32,476 nt of DNA from Acidobacteriota bacterium. GTDB taxonomy: Bacteria; Acidobacteriota; Blastocatellia; Pyrinomonadales; Pyrinomonadaceae. The notes under the pieces were generated by a model, which was not told the DNA's origin, did no database searches, and was given only the letters and a program-made list of their open reading frames with translations. Made by a program: the position numbers and the translations under genes. Numbering within the stretch: position 1 is the first letter of the stretch; each line of letters opens with the position of its first letter. The stretch is from contig QHXS01000054.1 in the NCBI GenBank assembly GCA_003223975.1, positions 1 through 32,476 on the forward strand, given 5' to 3'. Positions 1 through 6,889 of the stretch are shown here, one piece after another.

Positions 1-102
1 AAGCTGCGAAACAAGAAGTGGTGGATAGTACTTGGAGCGTTTGCCCGTGTCGAAAGCGACCTGAAGCCACAACTCAAAACAAAAAAAGCACGATCTAAAT
101 GA
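1..102 (+). CDS. C-terminal end of an unidentified protein (partial)
   Basis: Frame 1 is open from the window edge to a TGA at 100-102, giving 33 residues with a WWIVLGAF stretch and a lysine/arginine-rich end (KTKKARSK). A basic tail after a hydrophobic patch is plausible for a real C-terminus, but an open frame this short could arise by chance. Nothing identifies the family. The 160 bases between this stop and the next gene contain no convincing terminator or promoter. Confidence 0.35.
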   Translation, partial: KLRNKKWWIVLGAFARVESDLKPQLKTKKARSK

Positions 103-262
103 CTCCCGAATTTGGATCGCCGTTGGCCGAGCCGCGCCCGCTTTTTCTTCAATAACTGTCAATTCTTACAGGTGCCATTCGGCAATGTATCCCAATACAA
201 TTTCTTAAGCCGCATCGGTGCAACTCCGAATGATACAGCGCCACGGCAAAAGGAGTGTTCGA

Positions 263-763
263 ATGAAGAGAACGATTTATTTTTGTTTTGTAGTGATTCT
301 GGGTGTTACGGCAACGAGCGTCAGTATCGTTGCTCAGGCCGTTGAGACCGATACCGGTGTTCAGATCGAGAAAGACCTTGCGTTGATGCGACGTGACCTT
401 CGGTCCGAGAAAAAGAAGCTAATCGCGATGAATGTTCCGCTTACAGACGTAGAAGCCACCAAATTCTGGCCCGTTTATGACGCGTATGCCGGTGATATGT
501 CCAAACACTATGACCAGTTTTACGGGATCATCAAGGAGTATGCGGCCAACCAAAAAACCCTTACAGACGCTCAGGCAATCGATATGATCAAGCGTTGGAG
601 CACGATCCAGGTCCAGTTAGCGCAAACACGGCAAAAATATGTCCCGCTGGTTGAAAAGGTGATCGCCGGTAAAAAGGCGGCACTTTTCTTCCAGGTCGAT
701 CGGCGTCTTTACGAGCTGATGGACCTGCAGGTTGCATCAGAGGTTCCGCTGGTGATTCAGTAG
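263..763 (+). CDS. Small exported helical protein of unknown function
   Basis: A 166-residue protein. The ATG at 263 is chosen because AAAGGAG lies about 8 bases upstream and the product then starts with a standard signal peptide (MKRTIYF followed by a hydrophobic core, likely cleaved near VAQA). An upstream in-frame start at 218 would bury the signal. The mature part is predicted to be mostly helical, with the segment LTDVEATKFWPVYDAY, then a heptad-like charged region and AALFFQVDRRL near the end. This pattern occurs in small periplasmic proteins of several Gram-negative phyla that are usually annotated as hypothetical and loosely resemble Spy/CpxP-like chaperones. That resemblance is only by size, location and helicity. 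The gene is monocistronic: a terminator follows directly, and the next gene is convergent. Confidence 0.8.
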   Translation: MKRTIYFCFVVILGVTATSVSIVAQAVETDTGVQIEKDLALMRRDLRSEKKKLIAMNVPLTDVEATKFWPVYDAYAGDMSKHYDQFYGIIKEYAANQKTLTDAQAIDMIKRWSTIQVQLAQTRQKYVPLVEKVIAGKKAALFFQVDRRLYELMDLQVASEVPLVIQ

Positions 764-780
764 TCACTTGTGCAAATTGA

Positions 781-812
781 AAAAAGGGCGGTCGTTTAGC
801 GATCGCCCTTTT
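781..812. terminator. Bidirectional intrinsic terminator
   Basis: Arms 783-794 and 800-811 pair over 12 positions with one G-T wobble, around a 5-base loop. There is a T-run on the plus side and a longer T-run on the minus side (the A-run at 780-785). It lies between the convergent genes ending at 763 and 870 and suits both. Confidence 0.85.
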
Positions 813-869
813 AGTTTGATATCGACGATAGCTCGAAAACGACTAACGCGACCCGTGAGTCGAGCCAGT

Positions 870-2798
870 CTAAGCTTCCGGCTGATTCAGGATCTCCGCT
901 AACGCATGTAATCGCGACTTGTCCGCTTTGCTCTTCGCATATAAAGCGTTCTTCTCCAGCATTTCTTTAAGTCCGGCGATTTCGACCTGATTCAAACGCT
1001 TTGCCTCGACGGCTCGGCGAAGGTTTGCGATCTCATATGACGAAAGAGCCTGAGATCGTTCCAATTGATCGATATAAGCAAGAGCCGCGGACTTGTTTTT
1101 TGGCCATACTATCTTCTGCTGGTTTTGTACATTGAGTTCTGAAACGCGAACGGATCTCGCGGCGTCGATCTCGTTCTTGCTCAAAAACTGCGACGGAACC
1201 AATTCGAATATGTCGAGACCGCGCGAGATCTCGGACGAATAGATATGGCCGTTGTACCAATACGCCGACCACGACCCGCCGAGCACGAGCATGTTTGGAT
1301 CGATCGGCCCGCGGTCAAAATAGGCTATTTCTTTGGGATGGTCTGCATCAGTAAAGTCCATAACCGAGATGCCGCCCTGATACCATGCCTGAACCATAAT
1401 ATCGCGGCCGGGGACTGGAACGATCGAACCATTATGCGCGACACAGTTTTCGGTATCGCCCTGCGCAGACGGCATCTTGTAGTAGCTCGCAAATTTTAGC
1501 TTTCCGCCTTCCAGATGGAAGATGGAGTCGGCTCCCCATACGTTCGGGTCAGTTGCGCGGCAGCGAGCACCAAGGCCGCCACCCCATTCGTCTGTGAAAA
1601 CGACCTTTTTGCCGTCATTCGAAAATGAAGCCGAGTGCCAGTACGAATAGTTTGGATCATTCACTGCGTCGATACGCTTCGGATTAGCGGGATCCTTAAT
1701 ATCCAGGATGATGCCGTTGCCTGAGCAGGCTCCGGCAGCAAGGCCGATCGCCGAATATGCAGTGATGTCGTGGCACTGGTCGGTGACATTGGGGGCCTTT
1801 GCATCATGCGCGGTGCCGGACAGGCTGTTGATCACGCCCGTTCGCGCGTCCATAAAGATACGAGGGCTGGAAACGATCTTCGCCTCTTGTGGCGCCTTGA
1901 CCGGGACCTTGATCACCTCGATCCTAAACTGAGCGGTGTTAGGATTCTTATCCGGCGACCCGCCCGAACAACCCGCTAGCTCTTCTTCCTGTCGTACAAA
2001 CGATGTGCCGGAAACATAAATATAAACATTGTTCTTGTCGTTCGGATCGGTTACAAGGGTGTGCGTGTGTGAACCGCGACAGGTTTGCACCGCAGCAACT
2101 TGTTTGGGATTTGAAATGTCGCTGATGTCGAAGATCCTTACGCCGCGGAATCGATCTTTTGAAGCCGCTGGAAGTCCCGGCGTAGTCTGAACCGGGAACC
2201 CTTCGGTGCTACAGTCGAGCCTGCCATTCGGCATTTCGACCGACATGAACATCAGATTTTTGTAAACCGACACGTCCCCTTGACCCCCCGGGCAGATGAT
2301 TGATGTCAGTAACCGAGTTTTAGAGGGGTCGGCAATATCATAGATATTCATGCCGTAAAAATTGCCCTGAAAGAGTCGATTACCCTGAAATGCCATGTCG
2401 GAATTCGCAAAGGCAAGCCCCGCGATCACGAGTTTCATCGGCGGAGGGATCTGTTTAGGATCGCCAGCAATAATGCTGACGCCCCGATCCACTTTTGGAT
2501 CATTCGGATCGTTGGGAAGAGCAAAGGCTTCCGGCTTTTTCAACATGTTCACAAGCCTTAGGCCCGACGCCGTTTCACCAGCGTCATACATTCCGGGCTT
2601 GAGACTGGCGCGCGGATCGTTGGTATTGGCTCCGGTCATACCAGCCGGCAAGACGGGCGCCGGTTGCGGGGCGAAAGGGTTATTATTCTGCGGTGCAGGT
2701 GTCGGCTTCGCGTCTTGTGCAAACGCAGCGGCGAAACATGCGAACGAAACTATAAAAAGGACCACAAAACGGAAGGCGGTCATGTTTACTCGGTTCAT
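870..2798 (-). CDS. Secreted LVIVD-repeat (beta-propeller-like) protein
   Basis: A 642-residue exported protein. Residues 1-28 form a signal peptide (ending FAAAFAQ), followed by a Pro/Asn-rich linker. The body repeats a motif of the type N-IYDI-DPS-P: GMNIYDIADPSKTR, VRIFDISDISNPKQV, GIILDIKDPANPKRI and ISVMDFTDADHPKEI. These are LVIVD-type repeats, predicted to form a beta-propeller. The last 100 residues are helical and charged. The ATG at 2798 is preferred over the TTG three bases upstream because AGGAGA (2804-2809) lies 5 bases before it. The ATG shares one base with the stop of the upstream DUF305 gene, so the two are probably translationally coupled. The substrate or partner is unknown; the family is often annotated only as a repeat protein. 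Confidence 0.85.
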   Translation of the reverse strand: MNRVNMTAFRFVVLFIVSFACFAAAFAQDAKPTPAPQNNNPFAPQPAPVLPAGMTGANTNDPRASLKPGMYDAGETASGLRLVNMLKKPEAFALPNDPNDPKVDRGVSIIAGDPKQIPPPMKLVIAGLAFANSDMAFQGNRLFQGNFYGMNIYDIADPSKTRLLTSIICPGGQGDVSVYKNLMFMSVEMPNGRLDCSTEGFPVQTTPGLPAASKDRFRGVRIFDISDISNPKQVAAVQTCRGSHTHTLVTDPNDKNNVYIYVSGTSFVRQEEELAGCSGGSPDKNPNTAQFRIEVIKVPVKAPQEAKIVSSPRIFMDARTGVINSLSGTAHDAKAPNVTDQCHDITAYSAIGLAAGACSGNGIILDIKDPANPKRIDAVNDPNYSYWHSASFSNDGKKVVFTDEWGGGLGARCRATDPNVWGADSIFHLEGGKLKFASYYKMPSAQGDTENCVAHNGSIVPVPGRDIMVQAWYQGGISVMDFTDADHPKEIAYFDRGPIDPNMLVLGGSWSAYWYNGHIYSSEISRGLDIFELVPSQFLSKNEIDAARSVRVSELNVQNQQKIVWPKNKSAALAYIDQLERSQALSSYEIANLRRAVEAKRLNQVEIAGLKEMLEKNALYAKSKADKSRLHALAEILNQPEA

Positions 2799-3541
2799 CA
2801 ATTTCTCCTATAATTAGATATACCCAACATGTTCTGCATTATCCTGATCTCGGCGCGCTGGCCGCTGTCGACATCGGTCGCAAAATTGAACAACTCTGCA
2901 TCCTGACCGGCGCCGGACGTGTCAAAAAGCTCTTTCACCATCACAAGCGCACCATTGTGATGCTGGATCATCCCGGTCAGAAACAGGCGATCGAATTCCG
3001 CTCCTTTGGCTTTTCGTAATGCGTCCATCTGCTTCGGCGTCAGCATTCCCAGCATTAACATTTCGTGTATATGGCCGGACATGTCCATTCCCGGCATTTT
3101 CATTTCCGGCATTTGGGACGTGGACATCCCGGCTTCTTCACCGCGCGCCTTCAGCCACCTTTTCATAAAATTCATTTCGTCCGATTGCGATTGGCTAATT
3201 CGCGAACCGAGAAGGCGAAGTTCTTTATTCGAGGTTCGAGACTCGATCAAAGAAGTCATTTCCACTGCCTGGGCGTGATGCATGATCATACCCTGCATAA
3301 ACTCGACATTCTTGGACGACCGCTGGGGCAACGTTGGCCGCGACGAGGAAGAAAGCGTTTTTGTCGGCTGGCCGGGAGCTCCCGGTTGGACGATCACCGA
3401 ATCCTTCGGCTCGGCTTGCTGAGCAGCGACGTGAATCGTGGAGGCAATGACGATCATCAAAACAGCCGTCAGGAAAAGATCGAAACATGCTTCCAATCTA
3501 CGGCGCAAATTGTGAATTTTGAGGCTGCTAACGAAACGCAT
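2798..3541 (-). CDS. DUF305 protein with methionine/histidine-rich insert
   Basis: A 247-residue membrane-anchored or exported protein. The proposed ATG at 3541 gives a basic N-terminus and a hydrophobic segment at about residues 18-38 (ending HVAAQQ); an open frame continues upstream to 3649 but lacks signal-peptide character. The two DUF305 half-repeats are visible: EFMQGMIMHHAQAVEM (about residues 81-95) and GMIQHHNGALVMVKEL (about 191-206). Between them is a Met-rich stretch, MPEMKMPGMDM, followed by SGHIHEM. DUF305 proteins are four-helix ferritin-like domains of uncertain function. The paired HH motifs and Met-rich segment suggest metal binding, possibly copper, which is inference. The gene ends in a stop that overlaps the LVIVD gene start, so the two products probably act together outside the cytoplasm. 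Confidence 0.8.
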   Translation of the reverse strand: MRFVSSLKIHNLRRRLEACFDLFLTAVLMIVIASTIHVAAQQAEPKDSVIVQPGAPGQPTKTLSSSSRPTLPQRSSKNVEFMQGMIMHHAQAVEMTSLIESRTSNKELRLLGSRISQSQSDEMNFMKRWLKARGEEAGMSTSQMPEMKMPGMDMSGHIHEMLMLGMLTPKQMDALRKAKGAEFDRLFLTGMIQHHNGALVMVKELFDTSGAGQDAELFNFATDVDSGQRAEIRIMQNMLGISNYRRN

Positions 3542-3704
3542 CGTTGCTGGTTGGGCCGGCAATTGAAATCGAACCAATGAATCAAGATTTTCAGAACATG
3601 CAAATGCCGTACTACTAAGTAATATACAGCGATTTGCGCTCACTGTCACTGCGTGAGCTGTGTGAGTTCTGTGCCTTGTAGAATAGAACGATTTCTAAGG
3701 CTGC

Positions 3705-3779
<75 letters not shown>

Positions 3780-3789
3780 GAAACTGAAA

Positions 3790-3858
3790 GTAGGCAGTTT
3801 GCATTTGGCGGGCTGACAGCAAAATCGCACTGCCTACTGCCAACGGCGAACTGCCTAC
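3790..3858. repeat. Short inverted and direct repeats between the tRNA genes
   Basis: GTAGGCAGTTTGC at 3790-3802 is the inverted match (12 of 13) of GCGAACTGCCTAC at 3846-3858. A further copy of ACTGCCTAC lies at 3829-3837. The set could fold as alternative hairpins in the spacer of the tRNA precursor, or be a remnant of a dispersed repeat family. One window cannot distinguish these. Confidence 0.5.
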
Positions 3859-3868
3859 GTTAAAAGAA

Positions 3869-3943
3869 TGGAGCGGGAGACGAGGGTCGAACTCGCGACT
3901 TCGACCTTGGCAAGGTCGCGCTCTACCACTGAGCTACTCCCGC
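3869..3943 (-). tRNA. tRNA-Gly (GCC)
   Basis: The minus strand folds as a cloverleaf. The acceptor arm GCGGGAG starts at 3943, the D-arm is AGCTCAGTGGTAGAGC, and the anticodon stem CGACC/GGTCG encloses TTGCCAA (anticodon GCC). The T-arm contains GAGTTCGACCC. The discriminator is U at 3872, and CCA is encoded at 3869-3871. It sits about 5 bases downstream of the expected transcription start of a near-consensus promoter. Confidence 0.95.
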
Positions 3944-3955
3944 ACGCAAATGATT

Positions 3956-3983
3956 ATTCTAGCCTGCGGTATTGGATTGTCAA
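3956..3983 (-). promoter_or_regulatory. Sigma70-type promoter for the tRNA-Gly/tRNA-Cys unit
   Basis: On the minus strand a perfect -35 box TTGACA (3978-3983) is followed by a 16-base spacer and the -10 box TAGAAT (3956-3961). The predicted start falls just before the tRNA-Gly 5' end at 3943. This is the best promoter match I see in the window. Confidence 0.8.
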
Positions 3984-4146
3984 GTTCGTGCTGGTGACAA
4001 AATCGTTATGGTTGAGACCTCAAACGTACAAATATTCTCCGATCAATTGGGTATTCTCGCAATACCATCTACGGACGCAAACCTTGCCAAACTCGGAAGC
4101 TCAGTCAACCATAGGAAATGAAATGTATTACTTGAATCAATACTCG

Positions 4147-5697
4147 CTAATTATTTACAATAATATCTTTAATGAAGCTCCAGTCGCCGCTTGGCCCGAT
4201 CTTCACGTTGCCGATCCGCTTATTAGAGATCACCATATTTGACGGATACCAAAGCGGATAAAGCGGCACATCCCTGCTTATCTTTTCCCACGCCTTAATA
4301 TACAGATCCTTGGCTTTTGCACGGTCGACTTCGTTGATCGCGTCATCTAATAGTTTGTCGACCTCTGGATCGCTGTATCGGCTACGGTTGCAGCACATTA
4401 CATCTGGCGGTGACGGAATCTTCGCAGTTGTGAACAGGTCTTTCATAAAGATCGGATCCTGGTTCCCGCCGATCCAGACGCCGGTATTAAGCTGGAACTG
4501 TCCCCGAGGAAGTTGGTCCCGCAGCGTGTTTGCATCAATTGGCTCTACCTCAATATTCAACCCGACGTCAAGAAGGGAACTCTGTATCGCCTGAACGAAA
4601 CTGTTGTATGCAGCATTACCTGAAGCAAATTTAAATTTTATCGGTTCGTTCTTGTAACCCGCTTCGCGGAGGAGTTCTTTCGATCGTTGCGGATCGTAAT
4701 CGTATTTGGTTCCGGGTGAAAAGGCCCACGATGCGGCCGGCAAGATCGAGTACGCGATCCTTGCCTGTCCAGAGAGCAATTCTTTGATTATTTTTTCACG
4801 ATCTATCGCATAACCGATCGCTTGCCGGATCTTTGGATTGTCGAGCGGAGGCGATTGGGTGTTCATTCCCACATACTGGATATTGGAACCATCAAATTGC
4901 TCCACTTTTAGGTTTGGTTTCGTTCCGAGAGCCTTGACCGAATCCGGCGGAAGATTAGACGGAACCGGAGCGAGATCAACCCCGCCCGTCTCAAGTTCTG
5001 CTTGGAGCGCGCTCGCGTCGGTCACCGTTTTGATCCGCAATTTGCCGATTTTTGGCGCCGTGTCCCAGTATTCCTGAAACGCTTCGAGTTCGACCGTATT
5101 CTGCGACTGATCAAAGCTAACAAACTTGAATGGTCCCGTCCCGACAGGCTTCGCCTTTTGTTCCGGCGACGTCCCCTCAGCGATGATCGGAATCGCAACA
5201 AGATTTGCCAAAAGCTGATTCTTCAACGCCGGCCGCTGAATCGTGAAAACAACAGTTCTCGCATCGGGCGTCTCGATCGAAACGATGTGAGGAACCTGCA
5301 GTTTGTTCACTGTGTCAAAGAACGCGAACGATTTATTCCCCTTAGCCCGGAATAGTTCGTCAAATGTGTACTTTACGTCTGCAGAAGTGAAGGGTTTTCC
5401 GTTGTGAAACTTAACATTATCGCGAAGTGTGAATGTGATCGTTTTTCCGTCGTCGCTTGCCTTGATATCACTTGCCAATTCGCCCGTATAGTCAAAACTT
5501 TCCGTCTTTTTGACCAACGAATTGAAGATCAGGTTGCGGACCCTCTCCGCAGCAGCGTCATTTTTTTCAGTTGTTAAGGTGTCAAACGTCGTAAACGGCT
5601 CAGGGAGTGCTACGGTGACAAATTCGGTATTTGTTCGACGACAACTCGCAAAAAAAGCTAGCGAAAATATAAACAATAAGGCGACGAGATTTCGCAA
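4147..5697 (-). CDS. ABC transporter solute-binding lipoprotein, family 5 (peptide/nickel type)
   Basis: A 516-residue protein of the SBP_bac_5 (DppA/OppA) family, which binds peptides or similar ligands in the periplasm for an ABC importer. The N-terminus MRNLVALLFIFSLAFFASC is a lipoprotein signal with the cysteine at residue 19. Typical family segments follow: SDDGKTITFTLRDNVKFHNG, KPVGTGPFKFVSF, then IRQAIGYAIDREKII. The start is TTG at 5697, supported by a strong GGAGGA (5705-5710) 7 bases upstream. The gene lies 20 bases downstream of nagZ on the same strand. No permease or ATPase gene is adjacent, so the rest of the transporter must be elsewhere. Placement after nagZ would fit uptake or recycling of cell-wall peptides, but that is inference. 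Confidence 0.88.
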   Translation of the reverse strand: MRNLVALLFIFSLAFFASCRRTNTEFVTVALPEPFTTFDTLTTEKNDAAAERVRNLIFNSLVKKTESFDYTGELASDIKASDDGKTITFTLRDNVKFHNGKPFTSADVKYTFDELFRAKGNKSFAFFDTVNKLQVPHIVSIETPDARTVVFTIQRPALKNQLLANLVAIPIIAEGTSPEQKAKPVGTGPFKFVSFDQSQNTVELEAFQEYWDTAPKIGKLRIKTVTDASALQAELETGGVDLAPVPSNLPPDSVKALGTKPNLKVEQFDGSNIQYVGMNTQSPPLDNPKIRQAIGYAIDREKIIKELLSGQARIAYSILPAASWAFSPGTKYDYDPQRSKELLREAGYKNEPIKFKFASGNAAYNSFVQAIQSSLLDVGLNIEVEPIDANTLRDQLPRGQFQLNTGVWIGGNQDPIFMKDLFTTAKIPSPPDVMCCNRSRYSDPEVDKLLDDAINEVDRAKAKDLYIKAWEKISRDVPLYPLWYPSNMVISNKRIGNVKIGPSGDWSFIKDIIVNN

Positions 5698-5717
5698 TTC
5701 TTGTTCCTCCGGAAAAA

Positions 5718-6827
5718 TTAGTTCAGGCGAGCATTCAGCTTGAGCAATCGATCAGAGATCTCATTCAAGCTTTCGATATCAAAATCGACAGGTGAAGCGA
5801 TTTTCGATTTTAACCTTGAAATTCGTTCAACGGAATCGTCGATCCGCGATTCCGGGATATCGCCGCTTGCGACGGCATTCGAAACGGCTTCAAATCCCTC
5901 GCACATCGCGGACTCCGATGAACAGATCGCGACCATGTCATTTCCAGCCTTGACCGCCATTTTACATGCTTCACCGATACCGTAATTCCGAACGATCGCA
6001 CCCATTTCAAGGTCGTCAGTTATTGCTACGCCGGTGAATCCTAGTTCGTCTCTCAAAAGCTCGGAAACGAAATTACGGCTCAGCGTTGAAGGTAAAAGTC
6101 TGCCATCTCGATCCCTCTCCTGCAAGCGCACTTTGGGGTATGCGGCATGTGCGACCATGACCATTTCGGCCTTGTTGGGAATCAATTCGCCATAGGGAAA
6201 CAGGTCGGTGTTTCGGATCTCGTCCTCAGAGATCGTTATTTGTGGCAACTCCTCGTGTGAATCAACTCCTGAGGCTCCGAGCCCGGGAAAATGTTTCAAG
6301 CAGCCGATAACTCCGTTCTTTTGAAGTGTTTTCAGGAAGGCTCCAGCAAAACTCACAACATCCGCACTGTTTCGCCCGAACGACCTCGAAAACAATCCGT
6401 TTCCCGCTGATTCGCGGACATCATCTATTACATCCACCACGGGTGCGAAATCCATATTGAAGCCTAAAAGCTGCAATGCATTTGCCGTGATCTCGGCAAA
6501 TTCGATCACGTCATCGACAGATGTAAATTTAGAAGCAGCAGGAGACGCCGGCATAATTCGACGAAATCGATCGACACGTCCGCCTTCCTGATCTACGCTC
6601 AGAAAGGGAATTTTTTGCAGAGATCCTCTGAGCGTATCGAGCAGTTCGCGGGTCTGCCGCGGATCTTTGATGTTTCTTGCGAAAAGACAAATGCCACCCG
6701 GCGAGATGTCGGCGATCAATTGAGCCGTGCGGGCGTCAACTTCCGGCCCACTAATGCCTACGAAGAAAAGCTGACCGATCTTTTGTTCAAATGGAAGTTT
6801 GTGAAGTTGGTCTGGCGCGGTCTTAAT
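5718..6827 (-). CDS. nagZ: Beta-N-acetylhexosaminidase, GH3 (NagZ-type), apparent ATT start
   Basis: A 369-residue cytoplasmic GH3 enzyme that removes GlcNAc from anhydromuropeptides during wall recycling. Family motifs, numbered from the proposed start: QEGGRVDRF (80-88), KHFPGLG (178-184) with the DSH loop (189-191) typical of NagZ, and ITDDLEM (269-275) holding the nucleophile Asp. The conserved N-terminus (EQKIGQLFFVG, then GGICLFARN) is encoded in frame upstream of the first usable TTG (6719). No ATG, GTG or TTG occurs between the upstream in-frame stop and 6719. The likely initiator is ATT at 6825-6827, preceded by GAGGT (6834-6838) at 6-base spacing. Starting at 6719 would delete the first beta-strand of the barrel. 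The gene lies 62 bases after mutS on the same strand. Confidence 0.85.
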   Translation of the reverse strand: MKTAPDQLHKLPFEQKIGQLFFVGISGPEVDARTAQLIADISPGGICLFARNIKDPRQTRELLDTLRGSLQKIPFLSVDQEGGRVDRFRRIMPASPAASKFTSVDDVIEFAEITANALQLLGFNMDFAPVVDVIDDVRESAGNGLFSRSFGRNSADVVSFAGAFLKTLQKNGVIGCLKHFPGLGASGVDSHEELPQITISEDEIRNTDLFPYGELIPNKAEMVMVAHAAYPKVRLQERDRDGRLLPSTLSRNFVSELLRDELGFTGVAITDDLEMGAIVRNYGIGEACKMAVKAGNDMVAICSSESAMCEGFEAVSNAVASGDIPESRIDDSVERISRLKSKIASPVDFDIESLNEISDRLLKLNARLN

Positions 6828-6833
6828 AGTGTA

Positions 6834-6838
6834 ACCTC
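6834..6838 (-). promoter_or_regulatory. Shine-Dalgarno site supporting the ATT start of nagZ
   Basis: GAGGT on the minus strand lies 6 bases before the ATT codon at 6825-6827. No conventional start codon occurs in that frame nearby, so the site is the main argument for initiation at ATT. Confidence 0.5.
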
Positions 6839-6889
6839 GATAAACACTGGAGATGTCGGCGATTCAGCACTTAATGTAATACTTTAAGA

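Noticed and set aside
112..345. Plus-strand open frame of 77 codons before the first exported protein
   Set aside because: It overlaps the signal-peptide region of the gene at 263 in another frame and has no ribosome site or conserved feature.
4048..4064. Inverted repeat GGTATT/AATACC as a terminator after the solute-binding protein gene
   Set aside because: It has no T-run on either strand and a short stem; too weak to call.
3868..4242. Plus-strand open frame of 124 codons
   Set aside because: Its first part is the complement of the tRNA-Gly gene and its end lies antisense to the solute-binding protein gene; no ribosome site or family resemblance.
6719..6827. Frameshift or truncated start as an explanation for the nagZ N-terminus
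   Set aside because: The conserved N-terminal residues are all in one uninterrupted frame with the rest of the gene, so no frameshift is needed; only the start codon is unusual.
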